Origin: an uncultured Bacteroides sp.
GTDB lineage: Bacteria > Bacteroidota > Bacteroidia > Bacteroidales > Bacteroidaceae
DNA length: 64,000 nt
Assembly: GCA_947646015.1 (NCBI GenBank)
Contig: CANSEY010000005.1
Span: forward strand, 121,707 to 185,706
Direction of reading: 5' to 3'
Shown here: piece by piece, positions 28,211-37,774 of the stretch
Numbering within the stretch: position 1 is the first letter of the stretch
How the letters are laid out: each line of letters starts with the position of its first letter
Made by a program: the position numbers and the translations under genes
Notes under the pieces: model-generated
Told to the model about the DNA's origin: nothing
The model's input: only the letters and a program-made list of their open reading frames with translations
Database searches by the model: none

Positions 28211-29335
28211 TTATAGTACTCCTTTGCTCGAAGGAAGCTCAAAATGATAGATATCTCTTTTCAATGCCATTTTCAGAGCACGTGCAAGCGCTTTAAAGAT
28301 ACCTTCTATCTTGTGATGCTCATTCTGTCCTTCAGCCTTGATGTTCAGATTCATTTTTGCAGCATCACTCAATGATTTAAAGAAATGCAGGAACATCTCC
28401 GTCGGCATCTCTCCTATTTTCTCACGATTGAACTCTGCATCCCATACTAACCAAGGACGACCTCCGAAATCAAGGCAAACCTGACAAAGGCAATCATCCA
28501 TAGGCAAAGCATAACCATAACGTTCGATTCCACGCTTACTGCCCAAAGCCTGATAAATACATTCTCCCAAAGCGATGGCAGTATCCTCAATGGTGTGATG
28601 TTCATCCACTTCCAGGTCGCCTTTTACCCGAATGGTCAGATCCATTCCGGAATGCTTACCTATTTGTTCAAGCATATGATCGAAGAAGCCAAGACCGGTA
28701 GAAATATCACAGCTTCCATTTCCATCGAGATTGAGAGACACATAAATATCAGTCTCCTTCGTTGTACGGCGAACTTCTGCTTTCCGCTCACCGGCAAAAA
28801 GAAACTCTGCCACCTGATCCCAGTCTGTTGTTGCAAGTGCGCAAACATCTTCCAGACCTTTCTCTTTCAAATCATCCGTTGCTTCTTGCAGATAAATAGC
28901 ACGGCAACCAAGATTCTTTGCCAGCTCCACATCAGTAGGACGATCACCGATTACAAAGCTTTCCGCAAGATCATATTCCGGATTATCAATATACTTCGTC
29001 AACATTCCTGTACGCGGTTTGCGAGTCGGCGCATTATCTTCCGGAAAACTACGGTCGATCAGAATATCATCAAAGGTAATGCCTTCTCCGGCCAATGTTT
29101 TCAGCATCAAGTTGTGAGCAGGCCAGAAAGTGTCTTCCGGAAACGAAGATGTACCCAGCCCGTCCTGATTGGTAACCATCACAAATTCAAAATCAAGCTT
29201 GCTACGGATAAAGCCCAAATTACGGAAGACTCTCGGATAAAATTCCAGCTTTTCCAGTGAATCAAGCTGATAATCAATGGGAGGTTCAATGACCAATGTC
29301 CCGTCCCTATCTATAAACAATATTTTCTTCTTCAT
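28211..29335 (-). CDS. hisB: Bifunctional histidinol-phosphatase / imidazoleglycerol-phosphate dehydratase
   Basis: A 374-residue fusion enzyme for two steps of histidine synthesis. The N-terminal HAD phosphatase has the nucleophile motif DRDGT (Asp9, Asp11). The C-terminal dehydratase has the metal-binding motifs [21 protein letters not shown] and EHHKIEG. This fused form is shared with enteric bacteria. It is the fourth gene of hisGDCB, starting 3 bp after the hisC stop, and controlled by the attenuator upstream of hisG. Confidence 0.97.
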   Translation of the reverse strand: MKKKILFIDRDGTLVIEPPIDYQLDSLEKLEFYPRVFRNLGFIRSKLDFEFVMVTNQDGLGTSSFPEDTFWPAHNLMLKTLAGEGITFDDILIDRSFPEDNAPTRKPRTGMLTKYIDNPEYDLAESFVIGDRPTDVELAKNLGCRAIYLQEATDDLKEKGLEDVCALATTDWDQVAEFLFAGERKAEVRRTTKETDIYVSLNLDGNGSCDISTGLGFFDHMLEQIGKHSGMDLTIRVKGDLEVDEHHTIEDTAIALGECIYQALGSKRGIERYGYALPMDDCLCQVCLDFGGRPWLVWDAEFNREKIGEMPTEMFLHFFKSLSDAAKMNLNIKAEGQNEHHKIEGIFKALARALKMALKRDIYHFELPSSKGVL

Positions 29336-29338
29336 ATA

Positions 29339-30379
29339 CTATCCTTGATATTTTTTGAGGGCAGCAAGTAACGTATTATTCTCCACTCTGGTACCCACCG
29401 TCACACGCAGACAGTTGCAACAAAGCGAAATGGAATGACGGTTGCGCACTATGATCCCTTCACCTACCAAATAATTGTAAATCTTCACCGCATCCGTTAC
29501 TTTCGCCAAGAAGAAGTTGGAATCGGACGGGTACATTCGGACTGTACAAGATAATTTCGCAAATTCTTCTTCCAGATAGTCGCGTTCTTCCTTCAATGTT
29601 TTTATCCAGCGTTCTATTTCATAATATTTATGCAGCATAGCAATAGCCTGCTGCTGTGTCAGCTGATTCACATTATAAGGATACTTGATTTTACTCAGGA
29701 TTCCGATAATTGCTTCGGATGCAAAAGCCATACCCAAACGGATAGCAGCACATCCCCAAGCTTTGGAGAAAGTCTGAAAAACAACCAGATTCGGATATTT
29801 ATCCAGCTCTTCGAGGAAAGAAGGTGCTTCGGAGAAATCATTATACGCTTCATCCAATATGACCAATCCTTCAAATTCGCGGAGTATTTTTTCTATTTCA
29901 GAACGCAGCAGGTCGTTTCCCGTCGGGTTATTAGGTGAACACAGGAAAATGAGTTTCGTACGCTCATCTGCAGCTGCAAGAAGCTTTTCTGCTGAGAACT
30001 GGAAGTTTTCGTCCAACAAAACTTTCCGGTACTCCACATTATTCACATCGGCACAAACCTGATACATACCGTAAGTCGGATCAATAGCAACTACGTTATC
30101 TTTTTCCGGTTCGCAGAATGCACGAAACACCAGATCAATCGCCTCATCACTGCCGTTTCCTAAAAAGATATGCTGGGGAGAAACCTTTTTAATTTTAGAC
30201 AACAGTGTTTTCAGTTCCCACTGCATGGGGTCCGGATAGCGGTTGTGAGGCAGGTTATAAGGATTCTCATTCGCATCCAGAAAAACGGAAGCCACAGCGC
30301 CTTTATATTCATCACGAGCCGAAGAATAAGGCTTTAGTTTCCATATATTCGGCCGGGTAAGTTCTTGTAATGTTTTCAT
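29339..30379 (-). CDS. hisC: Histidinol-phosphate aminotransferase
   Basis: A 346-residue PLP-dependent aminotransferase making L-histidinol phosphate. The PLP lysine is Lys206 in [21 protein letters not shown] and SPNNPTGN are the class-II aminotransferase landmarks, and the [11 protein letters not shown] opening is HisC-like. The ATG overlaps the hisD stop by 4 bp, so the two are translationally coupled. Confidence 0.96.
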   Translation of the reverse strand: MKTLQELTRPNIWKLKPYSSARDEYKGAVASVFLDANENPYNLPHNRYPDPMQWELKTLLSKIKKVSPQHIFLGNGSDEAIDLVFRAFCEPEKDNVVAIDPTYGMYQVCADVNNVEYRKVLLDENFQFSAEKLLAAADERTKLIFLCSPNNPTGNDLLRSEIEKILREFEGLVILDEAYNDFSEAPSFLEELDKYPNLVVFQTFSKAWGCAAIRLGMAFASEAIIGILSKIKYPYNVNQLTQQQAIAMLHKYYEIERWIKTLKEERDYLEEEFAKLSCTVRMYPSDSNFFLAKVTDAVKIYNYLVGEGIIVRNRHSISLCCNCLRVTVGTRVENNTLLAALKKYQG

Positions 30380-31662
30380 TTCAATGTATTTAATCGTACT
30401 GTAACTGCATTCTTATGAGCATCCAGAAGTTCGTTGGCTGCCATTTCTTCAATAGCCGGCCCGATAACTTTCATGCCTTGAGGAAGAATTTCCTGAAACG
30501 TGATTTTCCGGATAAAGCTGTCCAGGCTCACGCCGCTGTATGCTTTCGCATAACCATTAGTCGGCAGCGTATGGTTGGTTCCGGAAGCATAATCCCCTGC
30601 ACTTTCCGGCGTCAATGAGCCAAGGAAGACGGAACCGGCATTTATTACACGTTCAGCAACTTCCAGATAATTTTCAGTCTCTACAATCAGATGTTCGGGT
30701 GCGTATGCATTCGTCAACTCTAACGCTTCATCCATGTCCTTCACCAAAATCAGTTTACTGTTTTCCAGAGATTTCGCAGCAATTTCCCGTCGAGGAAGCT
30801 TTGCCAGTTGGCGGTCTACTTCTTCCATTACTTCTGCCTGAAGCTTTTCAGAGGTTGTTATCAACATCGCCTGACTGTCCACTCCGTGTTCTGCCTGCGA
30901 CAGTAAATCTGCCGCAACAAACACCGGATTAGCAGATGCATCAGCCAGCACTTCCACTTCGGAAGGACCTGCCGGCATGTCGATGGCTACATCCCGAAGA
31001 CTTACCAACTGCTTGGCAGCCGTCACATATTGATTTCCAGGGCCAAAGATTTTGTAGACTTTAGGAACACTCTCGGTTCCATATGCCATAGCAGCGATAG
31101 CTTGCACTCCTCCCGCTTTGAATATCTTACTGACACCTGCCAGTTGAGCGGCAAAGAGAATAGCCGGATGAATATTTCCGTTTTTATCGGGAGGGGTACA
31201 AAGCACAATTTCCCTGCATCCCGCAATTTTTGCGGGAACAGCCAACATCAATACCGTAGAGAAAAGCGGAGCCGTTCCACCGGGAATATAAAGCCCCACC
31301 TTTTCGATACCTACCGCCTTTTGCCAGCAAGTTACTCCTTCCATTGTTTCTACCTTCTTGCCAACGAAGCGTTGGGAAGAGTGGAAAGTTTCAATATTCC
31401 GTTTAGCCAGCGTAATGGCAGATTTCAACTCGTCGCTGATCAGTCCTTCGGCTTTCTGTATTTCTTCGGAAGTCACAGTGAGAGCAGACAAAGTCACCTT
31501 ATCAAAAGCCGCCTCATATTCCAAAACAGCTTTATCACCTTCCGCTCTTACCTTATTTATAATAGTACGAACTGTATCGAACAAGCTCTCCGTATTCAAA
31601 GCCGGACGCTTCAGAAGTTCTGCCCATTGTTCTTTGGAGGGATATTTGATTAGTTTCATCAT
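30376..31662 (-). CDS. hisD: Histidinol dehydrogenase
   Basis: A 428-residue NAD-dependent enzyme oxidising histidinol to histidine, the last step of the pathway. The signature [17 protein letters not shown], the [15 protein letters not shown] stretch, and [11 protein letters not shown] with [12 protein letters not shown] carry the Zn ligands and catalytic His residues of the family. It begins 9 bp after hisG. Two consecutive ATGs (31662 and 31659) are possible starts. Confidence 0.97.
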   Translation of the reverse strand: MMKLIKYPSKEQWAELLKRPALNTESLFDTVRTIINKVRAEGDKAVLEYEAAFDKVTLSALTVTSEEIQKAEGLISDELKSAITLAKRNIETFHSSQRFVGKKVETMEGVTCWQKAVGIEKVGLYIPGGTAPLFSTVLMLAVPAKIAGCREIVLCTPPDKNGNIHPAILFAAQLAGVSKIFKAGGVQAIAAMAYGTESVPKVYKIFGPGNQYVTAAKQLVSLRDVAIDMPAGPSEVEVLADASANPVFVAADLLSQAEHGVDSQAMLITTSEKLQAEVMEEVDRQLAKLPRREIAAKSLENSKLILVKDMDEALELTNAYAPEHLIVETENYLEVAERVINAGSVFLGSLTPESAGDYASGTNHTLPTNGYAKAYSGVSLDSFIRKITFQEILPQGMKVIGPAIEEMAANELLDAHKNAVTVRLNTLK

Positions 31663-31671
31663 TCAAACTTA

Positions 31672-32523
31672 TTAGACTATCATTTTTTCAATCGGCAACA
31701 CCAAAATACCTTCAGCACCCAGTCCCTTCAATTTGCCAATGATTTCCCAAAAACGCTTTTCATCTAGTACAGTATGAACAGAGCACCAGCCTTCTTGTGC
31801 CAATGGCATAATAGTAGGGCTCTTCATACCAGGTAACACGGCAATTATTTCTTCCAGTTTATCCTTCGGAGCATTCATCAGCACGTATTTCTTGTCTTCG
31901 GCAGTCTTTACTGCATTCATTCGGAACAAAAGTTCTTCCAGTACTTCTTTCTTCTCATCGCTCATGTTTTTGTTGCCAATCAACAGCGCTTCGGATTTCA
32001 TCACTACCTCCACTTCCTTCAAGCGGTTGCTTACCAAAGTAGATCCTGAACTTACGATATCAAAGATAGCATCTGCCAGTCCAATGCCCGGAGATACTTC
32101 TACCGAACCGGTAATGACATGTATCTCTGCATTTACTCCGTTCTTCTTTAGGAAGTTTCTCAAAATGACCGGATAAGAAGTAGCTATTTTCTTCCCATTG
32201 AACCATGACAATCCCGGATATTCAATGTCTTTCGGCATTGCCAAAGACAAACGACATTTGCTGAATCCCAATCGTTTGATGATTTCAGCATCTTCCTCTT
32301 TTTCCATAAATTCATTCTCACCGACAATTCCCAAATCAGCTACACCGGTAGCTACTGTTTGCGGGATATCATCGTCACGAAGAAATAAAACTTCGATAGG
32401 AAAATTGGAAGACTGCACCAACAAAGTACGCTTCGTTGTACTGATTTTAATATCCGACTCTCCTAAAAGTGCCATTGTCTCTTCGAAGAGACGTCCTTTG
32501 GCTTGTACTGCGATTCTTAACAT
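31672..32523 (-). CDS. hisG: ATP phosphoribosyltransferase, long form
   Basis: A 283-residue HisG catalysing the first committed step of histidine synthesis, from ATP and PRPP. The start LRIAVQAKGRLFEETMALL, the GVADLGIVGENE region and the PRPP loop VEVSPGIGLADAIFDIVSSGSTL are clear. The C-terminal ~75 residues (NAPKDKLEEIIAVLPGMKSPTIMPL..GAEGILVLPIEKMI) are the ACT-like feedback domain of long-form HisG, so no separate HisZ is needed. First structural gene after the leader attenuator. Confidence 0.97.
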   Translation of the reverse strand: MLRIAVQAKGRLFEETMALLGESDIKISTTKRTLLVQSSNFPIEVLFLRDDDIPQTVATGVADLGIVGENEFMEKEEDAEIIKRLGFSKCRLSLAMPKDIEYPGLSWFNGKKIATSYPVILRNFLKKNGVNAEIHVITGSVEVSPGIGLADAIFDIVSSGSTLVSNRLKEVEVVMKSEALLIGNKNMSDEKKEVLEELLFRMNAVKTAEDKKYVLMNAPKDKLEEIIAVLPGMKSPTIMPLAQEGWCSVHTVLDEKRFWEIIGKLKGLGAEGILVLPIEKMIV

Positions 32524-32569
32524 GATTTTATTTATTATTTTATGATTTACAATTCGAACAATTCAGAAA

Positions 32570-32601
32570 TAAAAAAAGGCTTACCGTATTCGGTAAGCCT
32601 T
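32570..32601 (-). terminator. his attenuator terminator
   Basis: On the minus strand, the perfect 11-bp stem AAGGCTTACCG / CGGTAAGCCTT (plus 32576-32601, 4-nt loop) is followed by seven U residues (plus 32571-32577, partly shared with the stem). It lies between the leader peptide and hisG. Its 5' arm can instead pair with UCGGUGGGC (plus 32638-32646), located just after the leader stop, in a 9-bp stem with two G-U pairs. This fits a classical terminator/antiterminator switch. Confidence 0.85.
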
Positions 32602-32647
32602 CGTTATCTTTATAGAGTTATACACACTATCAATCACGCCCACCGAG

Positions 32648-32695
32648 TTATTCGTTAGGAAAATGATGATGATGATGTGCAACTGTATATTTCAT
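32648..32695 (-). CDS. hisL: Histidine operon leader peptide
   Basis: A 15-codon reading frame encodes MKYTVAHHHHHFPNE and then TAA. Five consecutive CAT codons make it a sensor of charged His-tRNA. The ATG lies about 14 nt after the predicted transcript start, and the stop is 2 nt before the putative antiterminator arm. A ribosome finishing translation would cover that arm and allow the terminator; a ribosome stalled on the His codons would leave it free. This is what is expected of attenuation as in enteric his operons. The frame is too short for usual gene finders. Confidence 0.9.
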   Translation of the reverse strand: MKYTVAHHHHHFPNE

Positions 32696-32715
32696 ATTTC
32701 TTTTATTTAATGCGA

Positions 32716-32747
32716 CAAAAGTAAAGCATTTGTTTGATACTTCCAAA
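32716..32747 (-). promoter_or_regulatory. his operon promoter
   Basis: On the minus strand, TTTG (plus 32744-32747), a 20-bp spacer and TACTTTTG (plus 32716-32723) match the Bacteroides -33/-7 consensus closely. Transcription would start near 32709, giving a short lead-in to the leader peptide at 32695. Confidence 0.75.
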
Positions 32748-32776
32748 CATTTATCACAAAAAGTTCAGTTTTTATT

Positions 32777-33268
32777 TCAAATTAAAGGCAATATCTCTTC
32801 TGGCTCTACATCACACTTATCAAAGTGCATTTCATCTTTCGACTTTTCGTGCGAGAACGTAAAGTACGTACAAACCGCTTCGGTACATACTTCGCCATCC
32901 TTATTATATAACTTAGCTTCAATAATTACAATATTTCGCTTGACTTCCTTAATAGAAGCACGCAACACAATATGGGAATCAGTAGTACTGACCGGCTTGC
33001 GGTAACGAGTCTCCATTTTTGAAGTTACTCCCGTTGTCTGTAATTTACGAAGTATCACCCAAGCGCAAATTTCATCCATGAGAACAGCCTGAATACCACC
33101 GTGCAAGGTATTGATCCATCCCTGATATTCAGGACGGGGTTTCCAGATACTTACCACTTCGTCGCCATCTTCATAAAACTCCATCTTTATTCCGGCTTCA
33201 TTATTAGGGGCGCAACCAAAGCAATTGTACCCTTCCAGACCTTTCCAGGGATTTATTATTTTCTTCAT
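32777..33268 (-). CDS. PaaI-family hotdog thioesterase
   Basis: A 163-residue single-domain hotdog protein. The segment WINTLHGGIQAVLMDEICAWVI is the PaaI-type motif, with HGG followed by the catalytic Asp/Glu helix. It begins with NPWKGLEGYNCFGCAPNNEAG, a cysteine-containing lead typical of the DUF4442/PaaI subgroup. It probably hydrolyses an acyl-CoA in the cytoplasm; the substrate is unknown. Upstream of the his promoter on the same strand, it is a separate unit. Confidence 0.82.
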   Translation of the reverse strand: MKKIINPWKGLEGYNCFGCAPNNEAGIKMEFYEDGDEVVSIWKPRPEYQGWINTLHGGIQAVLMDEICAWVILRKLQTTGVTSKMETRYRKPVSTTDSHIVLRASIKEVKRNIVIIEAKLYNKDGEVCTEAVCTYFTFSHEKSKDEMHFDKCDVEPEEILPLI

Positions 33269-33343
33269 AATCTATGACTTCTATTTAAGTTTCACTTCCC
33301 AAATATAAGCAAAATATAAAAAAGAAGAACAATTTTCCACGAT

Positions 33344-35248
33344 TTACTTTCGGATGCAACGAATGGCGTAAGCTTTGTCTAACCCGGTGTTTCCCTCTGC
33401 TATTTCGTTTTTATCACTTCTCAACAAGAATATTTTCTCATCCGCATCTGTCCCTGCTTCATTCAAAGTCCAATAAGAAAGATATTTTCCTTCATAGGCA
33501 GACTGAAACTTGCCGGCATACATTCCTACCGGATATCCATCAAAACCCGTGAGATTGGTAGCAGTTCCTACTATTGCACCGGCACCGGTACTTATTGCTT
33601 TCCATGTCCCGGTTTTCAACAAAGAGGCATCATTGCTCAAATAAGTTTTCAGCATATTCCAATCATTCCAATCAGGCATATTCCACCCCACAGGAAGCAG
33701 CTTATTACTGACAATTGTTCCAAAACTATAAAAATAATAACTCTTATCTGTTTGAGACAATAGATAACCTGTCGCTCCGGCATTCATAATCTCCAGTTTC
33801 GGAATTTCTTCTCCATCTATATATAATGATGTTTTCAGATTACTTCCCATCCAATACTGCGTACCAATTTTCACTATCGGGTAATTGTGAATACTACTCC
33901 CACGCACATCACGCATTATATCTTTCATGGCCAATACGGGCAACATTTCTTCAGGCATAGACAATGCAATTTGTCCGTCAGGCAAAATATACACCTTACT
34001 TCGGGCAGCCTGATTTCCAGGAGTATATTTCAATGAATGTTCTTTCAAATCCCACGCTACAGTTCCGCCGTGCACTTTATCTGCATGTCCGACCAATTGT
34101 ACTACCGTTCCCTTGGATAAGTCAACCGCATGGTTATCTTTCATCGGATAAACGACAATTGCCTGTGAAGAAAAATCAGGCGTCACTAGATATTCTTTAC
34201 ATATTTCTGCTACCTGCTGCCCAGCACTCAACACTTTATACACCTTCGAATCGTCAAATACCAATTTTGACACATCCACATAATTGTGGAAAACTTCGGA
34301 CCCGGACTGCCCTGTATTTCCATCTTCCCAACTATTGATTTCTCCTTCGACTTTACTTATCAAAACATCTTCGGTCGGGATGAAGGAAATCGCCAGCTCA
34401 CTCTGTTTACCACTCTGCAACTGCAATGAAGAGGGCAATGGGCTGGTATATATCTTACCTCCAACATCCAATACAATATATTGATAGCCCAAAGTGGTTT
34501 CTTGCGGAATAAGGATCACTTCTTTTCCGCTCAACCGATCTCCCTGTATCTCCCATTTTCCGGCAGGAGTAATGCTTTTCTCATTAGAAAAAGCGGAATA
34601 AGTTTCTTTTTGGAAATCATAAATCGCCTTAGTATAAAAACCACAAACAGAAAGTTTTGGGTCAGCATCCAGTATACCCTGCAATTCTTCACCTTCCTTT
34701 CCTACCAAAGCGATTTTTAATTTGAAAAATTTGTGATCATAGTGCAGGGCGATGGCTCCTTTAGGAGCTGATTGCAGATTTTGAGAAGCAACCAGAAAAT
34801 CAGAGCAGAAATAGCCGGCAGAAAGATTTTGATCTGTTTCTACCGCCACCGACATCGTACTTTCTCCCATATTCACTCCCTCTTCCTGATAAGGATAATA
34901 ACTGATCAAACGTAATGTTACCTCATCATCAGGATAATAAATCGGCTCACTGGACTCAAAAACTTTTTCGGAAGTACGAAAGAAACGCAAATTATCCGCA
35001 TAACGTTCTTCCTTCATGGTGGAGGACCCTACAAGGGCAAATACTCCCACTTCATCATTCTCTTCAAAGCCATTGCCAGCAACACGTGTATATGTCACTT
35101 CATGAATATCAGCAGTAAATTTCAATGGAATATCTCCATTGCTGACTGCAGCCTTCTCTCCCGGAATATGATTTACACATGCTAATACAAAAAAAGAAGA
35201 AAAAAGGCACACAGCGATTCCTTTTTCCATTCTAAACAAAATATTCAT
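33344..35248 (-). CDS. Fimbrillin-family / FISUMP-domain lipoprotein
   Basis: A lipoprotein of about 634 residues. The start at 35248 is preferred because AGAGGA precedes it and a signal peptide with lipobox VLAC follows; an ATG at 35323 would add 25 hydrophilic residues. The N-terminal half (PLKFTADIHEVTYTRVAGNGFEENDEVGVFAL..YYPYQEEG..HYDHKFFKLKIAL) has the Mfa-like fimbrillin form. The C-terminal ~150 residues (GTQYWMGSNLKTSLY..GWNMPDWNDWNMLKTYL..YAIRCIRK) match the FISUMP domain. Likely surface exposed; adhesion or pilus-tip role is possible but not shown. Confidence 0.72.
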   Translation of the reverse strand: MNILFRMEKGIAVCLFSSFFVLACVNHIPGEKAAVSNGDIPLKFTADIHEVTYTRVAGNGFEENDEVGVFALVGSSTMKEERYADNLRFFRTSEKVFESSEPIYYPDDEVTLRLISYYPYQEEGVNMGESTMSVAVETDQNLSAGYFCSDFLVASQNLQSAPKGAIALHYDHKFFKLKIALVGKEGEELQGILDADPKLSVCGFYTKAIYDFQKETYSAFSNEKSITPAGKWEIQGDRLSGKEVILIPQETTLGYQYIVLDVGGKIYTSPLPSSLQLQSGKQSELAISFIPTEDVLISKVEGEINSWEDGNTGQSGSEVFHNYVDVSKLVFDDSKVYKVLSAGQQVAEICKEYLVTPDFSSQAIVVYPMKDNHAVDLSKGTVVQLVGHADKVHGGTVAWDLKEHSLKYTPGNQAARSKVYILPDGQIALSMPEEMLPVLAMKDIMRDVRGSSIHNYPIVKIGTQYWMGSNLKTSLYIDGEEIPKLEIMNAGATGYLLSQTDKSYYFYSFGTIVSNKLLPVGWNMPDWNDWNMLKTYLSNDASLLKTGTWKAISTGAGAIVGTATNLTGFDGYPVGMYAGKFQSAYEGKYLSYWTLNEAGTDADEKIFLLRSDKNEIAEGNTGLDKAYAIRCIRK

Positions 35249-35557
35249 GTCCTCTTTATTTAAATATAAATAATAAGAAATCTTTGATTGGGCAGAAAGA
35301 AGGACATAAGAGGAAGTATTCACTTTCAGTTATGAGATTCCACACAACACGTCTGTTGCGACTGGAGAATCATCAACTCCAACATTTCATTCTGAAATGC
35401 CAAAAGCAAAAGTATAAATCATAAATCAACCAATACTTCATTTTCTTAAATAATATTTATATTTATTCATAAGTATCAAATTAGTAGCACTTTATGAATC
35501 AGGGATATTTCAAAACCAAATAGGCTTACACATTATTATATTAGCAATCTAACATTT
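35249..35557 (-). promoter_or_regulatory. Intergenic region with -7 box for the fimbrillin gene
   Basis: AT-rich, with no gene seen. CAAAAGTA at 35407-35414 is TACTTTTG on the minus strand, a Bacteroides -7 match giving a leader of about 150 nt. No -33 box at the right distance. The part near 35450-35557 lies between this promoter and the stop of the barrel-protein gene and holds nothing recognisable. Confidence 0.4.
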
Positions 35558-36211
35558 TCAAAAAGAATAGCCTATTTCTACCCCGGCAATATGTTTACCT
35601 TTTGGAGACTCATACTGATAACAATAAAAAACATCTAACGCCCATCGTTTAGCCAAAGCTATCTCTACTCCAGGCCGATAACGCATACGATCTGCTCTCC
35701 AAAAAGGAGCATCATCCAAACTTTGATAAATTTCAATTGAAAAGTAGGGGGAAACGATTCCTTTTTCGGGCGCATAAGCGAATTTTAAGCGGGAACGAAG
35801 GCGAGCTTTTGAATCTCCACGGTCAAAAGTTTGCTGAAACCTTTCTCTCAAAGCAATTTTCAACCACTGATATTGAAAACTTGCAGTTGCTCCAAAGTTA
35901 TAACGGTGTCTGAATTTCCATTCCGAATCTCCCAAATTCCGGAAATGAGTTTCATATCCGGCTTCCAGTTTCAAAAATGAATAAGCCCGATACTCGCCTC
36001 CAATGGCCAATCCCAAACGGTCCATTCTACTTACGTCATCCTTTGTCCGAAACTCCAGATTGCTTAAAAGTGAAAATCGGGGATCGATCTTATAGTTCAC
36101 TTTGAATTTAGTCCATGTAGTGAAATCATCGCTTTGCGCAAATACAGTGGAAGTCATTCCAGCCAATAGCACAAACAGCAGTATTTTAGTAATTGCAAAT
36201 ATTCTACTCAT
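35558..36211 (-). CDS. DUF2490 outer-membrane beta-barrel protein
   Basis: A 217-residue protein with a signal peptide (cleavage near FAQ-SD, residues 25-26) and alternating amphipathic strands: TWTKFKVNYKIDPRFSLLSNLEFRT, FLKLEAGYETHF, FRHRYNFGATASFQ, ending IAGVEIGYSF with a terminal aromatic, as in Bam-inserted barrels. The pattern RFQQTFDRGDSKARLRSRLKFAY matches DUF2490. A small outer-membrane barrel of unknown substrate. It lies downstream of array B. Confidence 0.78.
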   Translation of the reverse strand: MSRIFAITKILLFVLLAGMTSTVFAQSDDFTTWTKFKVNYKIDPRFSLLSNLEFRTKDDVSRMDRLGLAIGGEYRAYSFLKLEAGYETHFRNLGDSEWKFRHRYNFGATASFQYQWLKIALRERFQQTFDRGDSKARLRSRLKFAYAPEKGIVSPYFSIEIYQSLDDAPFWRADRMRYRPGVEIALAKRWALDVFYCYQYESPKGKHIAGVEIGYSF

Positions 36212-36297
36212 CGATTACCGGGTTAAAAGTACAAAGATAATAAATCTCCCGCAAAGAAAAATTATGATACTGAAATAATTCTGAAATATCAAGGCTC

Positions 36298-36380
36298 ATT
36301 CCTTTAAAAGAAACACCCCGTTGGTTTTAAAGGAACAGGTCGTTGGTTTTAAACCAAGAGCCCGTTCCTTTAAAAGAAAA
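36298..36380. repeat. Array B: four 17-bp palindrome-like units at exact 22-bp period
   Basis: 17-mers start at 36298, 36320, 36342 and 36364: ATTCCTTTAAAAGAAAC, GTTGGTTTTAAAGGAAC, GTTGGTTTTAAACCAAG and GTTCCTTTAAAAGAAAA. They are separated by 5-bp spacers (ACCCC, AGGTC, AGCCC). The centre is TTTAAA in every unit. Half-sites are drawn from TTCCTTT, TTGGTTT and TTCTTTT, combined differently in each unit. It lies 36 bp past the glpT-like stop. It is not a simple terminator: no U-run follows. Confidence 0.75.
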
Positions 36381-36415
36381 AGTACCTATTTTATACTCCA
36401 CTGATAATCAATGAT

Positions 36416-37762
36416 TTATTTTTGCTTCGCATTCCACACCCATAAAGCGAAAAATACCGACAATATAGCCGATCCGATCCAAAACCAATTGATATAAGTA
36501 AAGTCGTAAACCTCTACCCCACTCCGGATCGTTTTATGTCCTTCAATCAAAACTCCGCTCATGACATCTTGCAGCCCAGCTCCGATATAACTGGCAATTC
36601 CAACAACTCCCAAAGCAGCTCCCGAAGCATTGCGAGGAGCAATATCAACAGCCATCAGCCCACCTAAGAAACAAATCAGTACTCCGATGCCCAGTCCAAA
36701 GAGGATCATTGCCACAGCATCGAGCCAAAAGTGTACCCCTGGCACTAATAAGAACAAACATAATGCTAAAACATTCGTCAGTCCGAAAATCAAAGCCGGA
36801 ACATTACGCCGGCCACCAAACAGTTTATCAGAAATTACACCGGAAAACATGGTGCCGATAATACCACAAACAGAACTAATGGAAATAATGAAACTGGCAT
36901 CCAAAGTGGAATATCCTTTCTGTGCTTCCAGATAAAAAACTCCCCAACTGTTTACCGCATATCGGCTGATATACATAAATGCACTTGATAAAGCAAGGAT
37001 CCAGATAGCAGGCATTGTCAGAACCTGCCGTTGAGCTTTATTAAAATCTGCCGTTTCGGAAGCACTCATCGTTTTCTTTTCTTTCGGAACATTGACCGGA
37101 GGAAAGCCCTTGCTTTCGGGACTGTCATGAAAAAAACGCCATACAATTAATGCCCCCAGCAATCCTACCATACCCGCCCCAAAGAAACCATAACGCCAGC
37201 CGCAAACACTAACAATAGATGCTACAATTATAAATGTCAGTGCTTCACCAATATTATGACTGGCGGACCAAAAGCCATAATAAGAGCCACGTTCTTTATC
37301 CGTGAACCAACGGGAAAGTCCGACTACACACGAAGCAGCCCCCATAGACTGAAACCAGCCGCTGACTCCCCAAAGAACAGCAAACAAAATAAATGAATGG
37401 GAGAAACCGAGACAAAGATTAATCAATGCGGTAACAAGCAGGCCGGTAGTCATAAAACGATTTATATTACTTCGATCTGCCAGAAATCCATTCGTAAATT
37501 TACCCACCGCATACGTAAAGAACAGCACCGAACCGATTATTCCGAGTTCCGTTTCAGAAAAGATTCCCTCGTCTACAATTGGTTTCTTTACTACATTCAA
37601 GCTCAACCGGCAGACATAATACATACCGTATCCGAAAGTTGCCGAAAGAAAGGTAGACCATTGCAGATATTTCAACCGACGCTTGCCGGATGAAGACATA
37701 ACGTCTTCGTTACAAGGCCCCGGTGAAGAGACCTTGTAAAAATTTATAAGATGTTTCAGCAT
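36416..37762 (-). CDS. GlpT/UhpT-family organophosphate:phosphate antiporter
   Basis: A 448-residue major-facilitator protein with about 12 membrane segments. The first helix, FGYGMYYVCRLSLNVVKKP, carries the Arg typical of the phosphate-binding pair in GlpT, and VGKFTNGFLADRSN is the MFS loop motif. GlpT imports glycerol-3-phosphate in exchange for phosphate. It lies 12 bp after a glycerophosphodiester phosphodiesterase gene, so glycerol-3-phosphate is the most likely cargo; hexose phosphate remains possible. Last gene of the ECF-linked susC operon. Confidence 0.85.
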   Translation of the reverse strand: MLKHLINFYKVSSPGPCNEDVMSSSGKRRLKYLQWSTFLSATFGYGMYYVCRLSLNVVKKPIVDEGIFSETELGIIGSVLFFTYAVGKFTNGFLADRSNINRFMTTGLLVTALINLCLGFSHSFILFAVLWGVSGWFQSMGAASCVVGLSRWFTDKERGSYYGFWSASHNIGEALTFIIVASIVSVCGWRYGFFGAGMVGLLGALIVWRFFHDSPESKGFPPVNVPKEKKTMSASETADFNKAQRQVLTMPAIWILALSSAFMYISRYAVNSWGVFYLEAQKGYSTLDASFIISISSVCGIIGTMFSGVISDKLFGGRRNVPALIFGLTNVLALCLFLLVPGVHFWLDAVAMILFGLGIGVLICFLGGLMAVDIAPRNASGAALGVVGIASYIGAGLQDVMSGVLIEGHKTIRSGVEVYDFTYINWFWIGSAILSVFFALWVWNAKQK

Positions 37763-37774
37763 GAAGGAATATCT

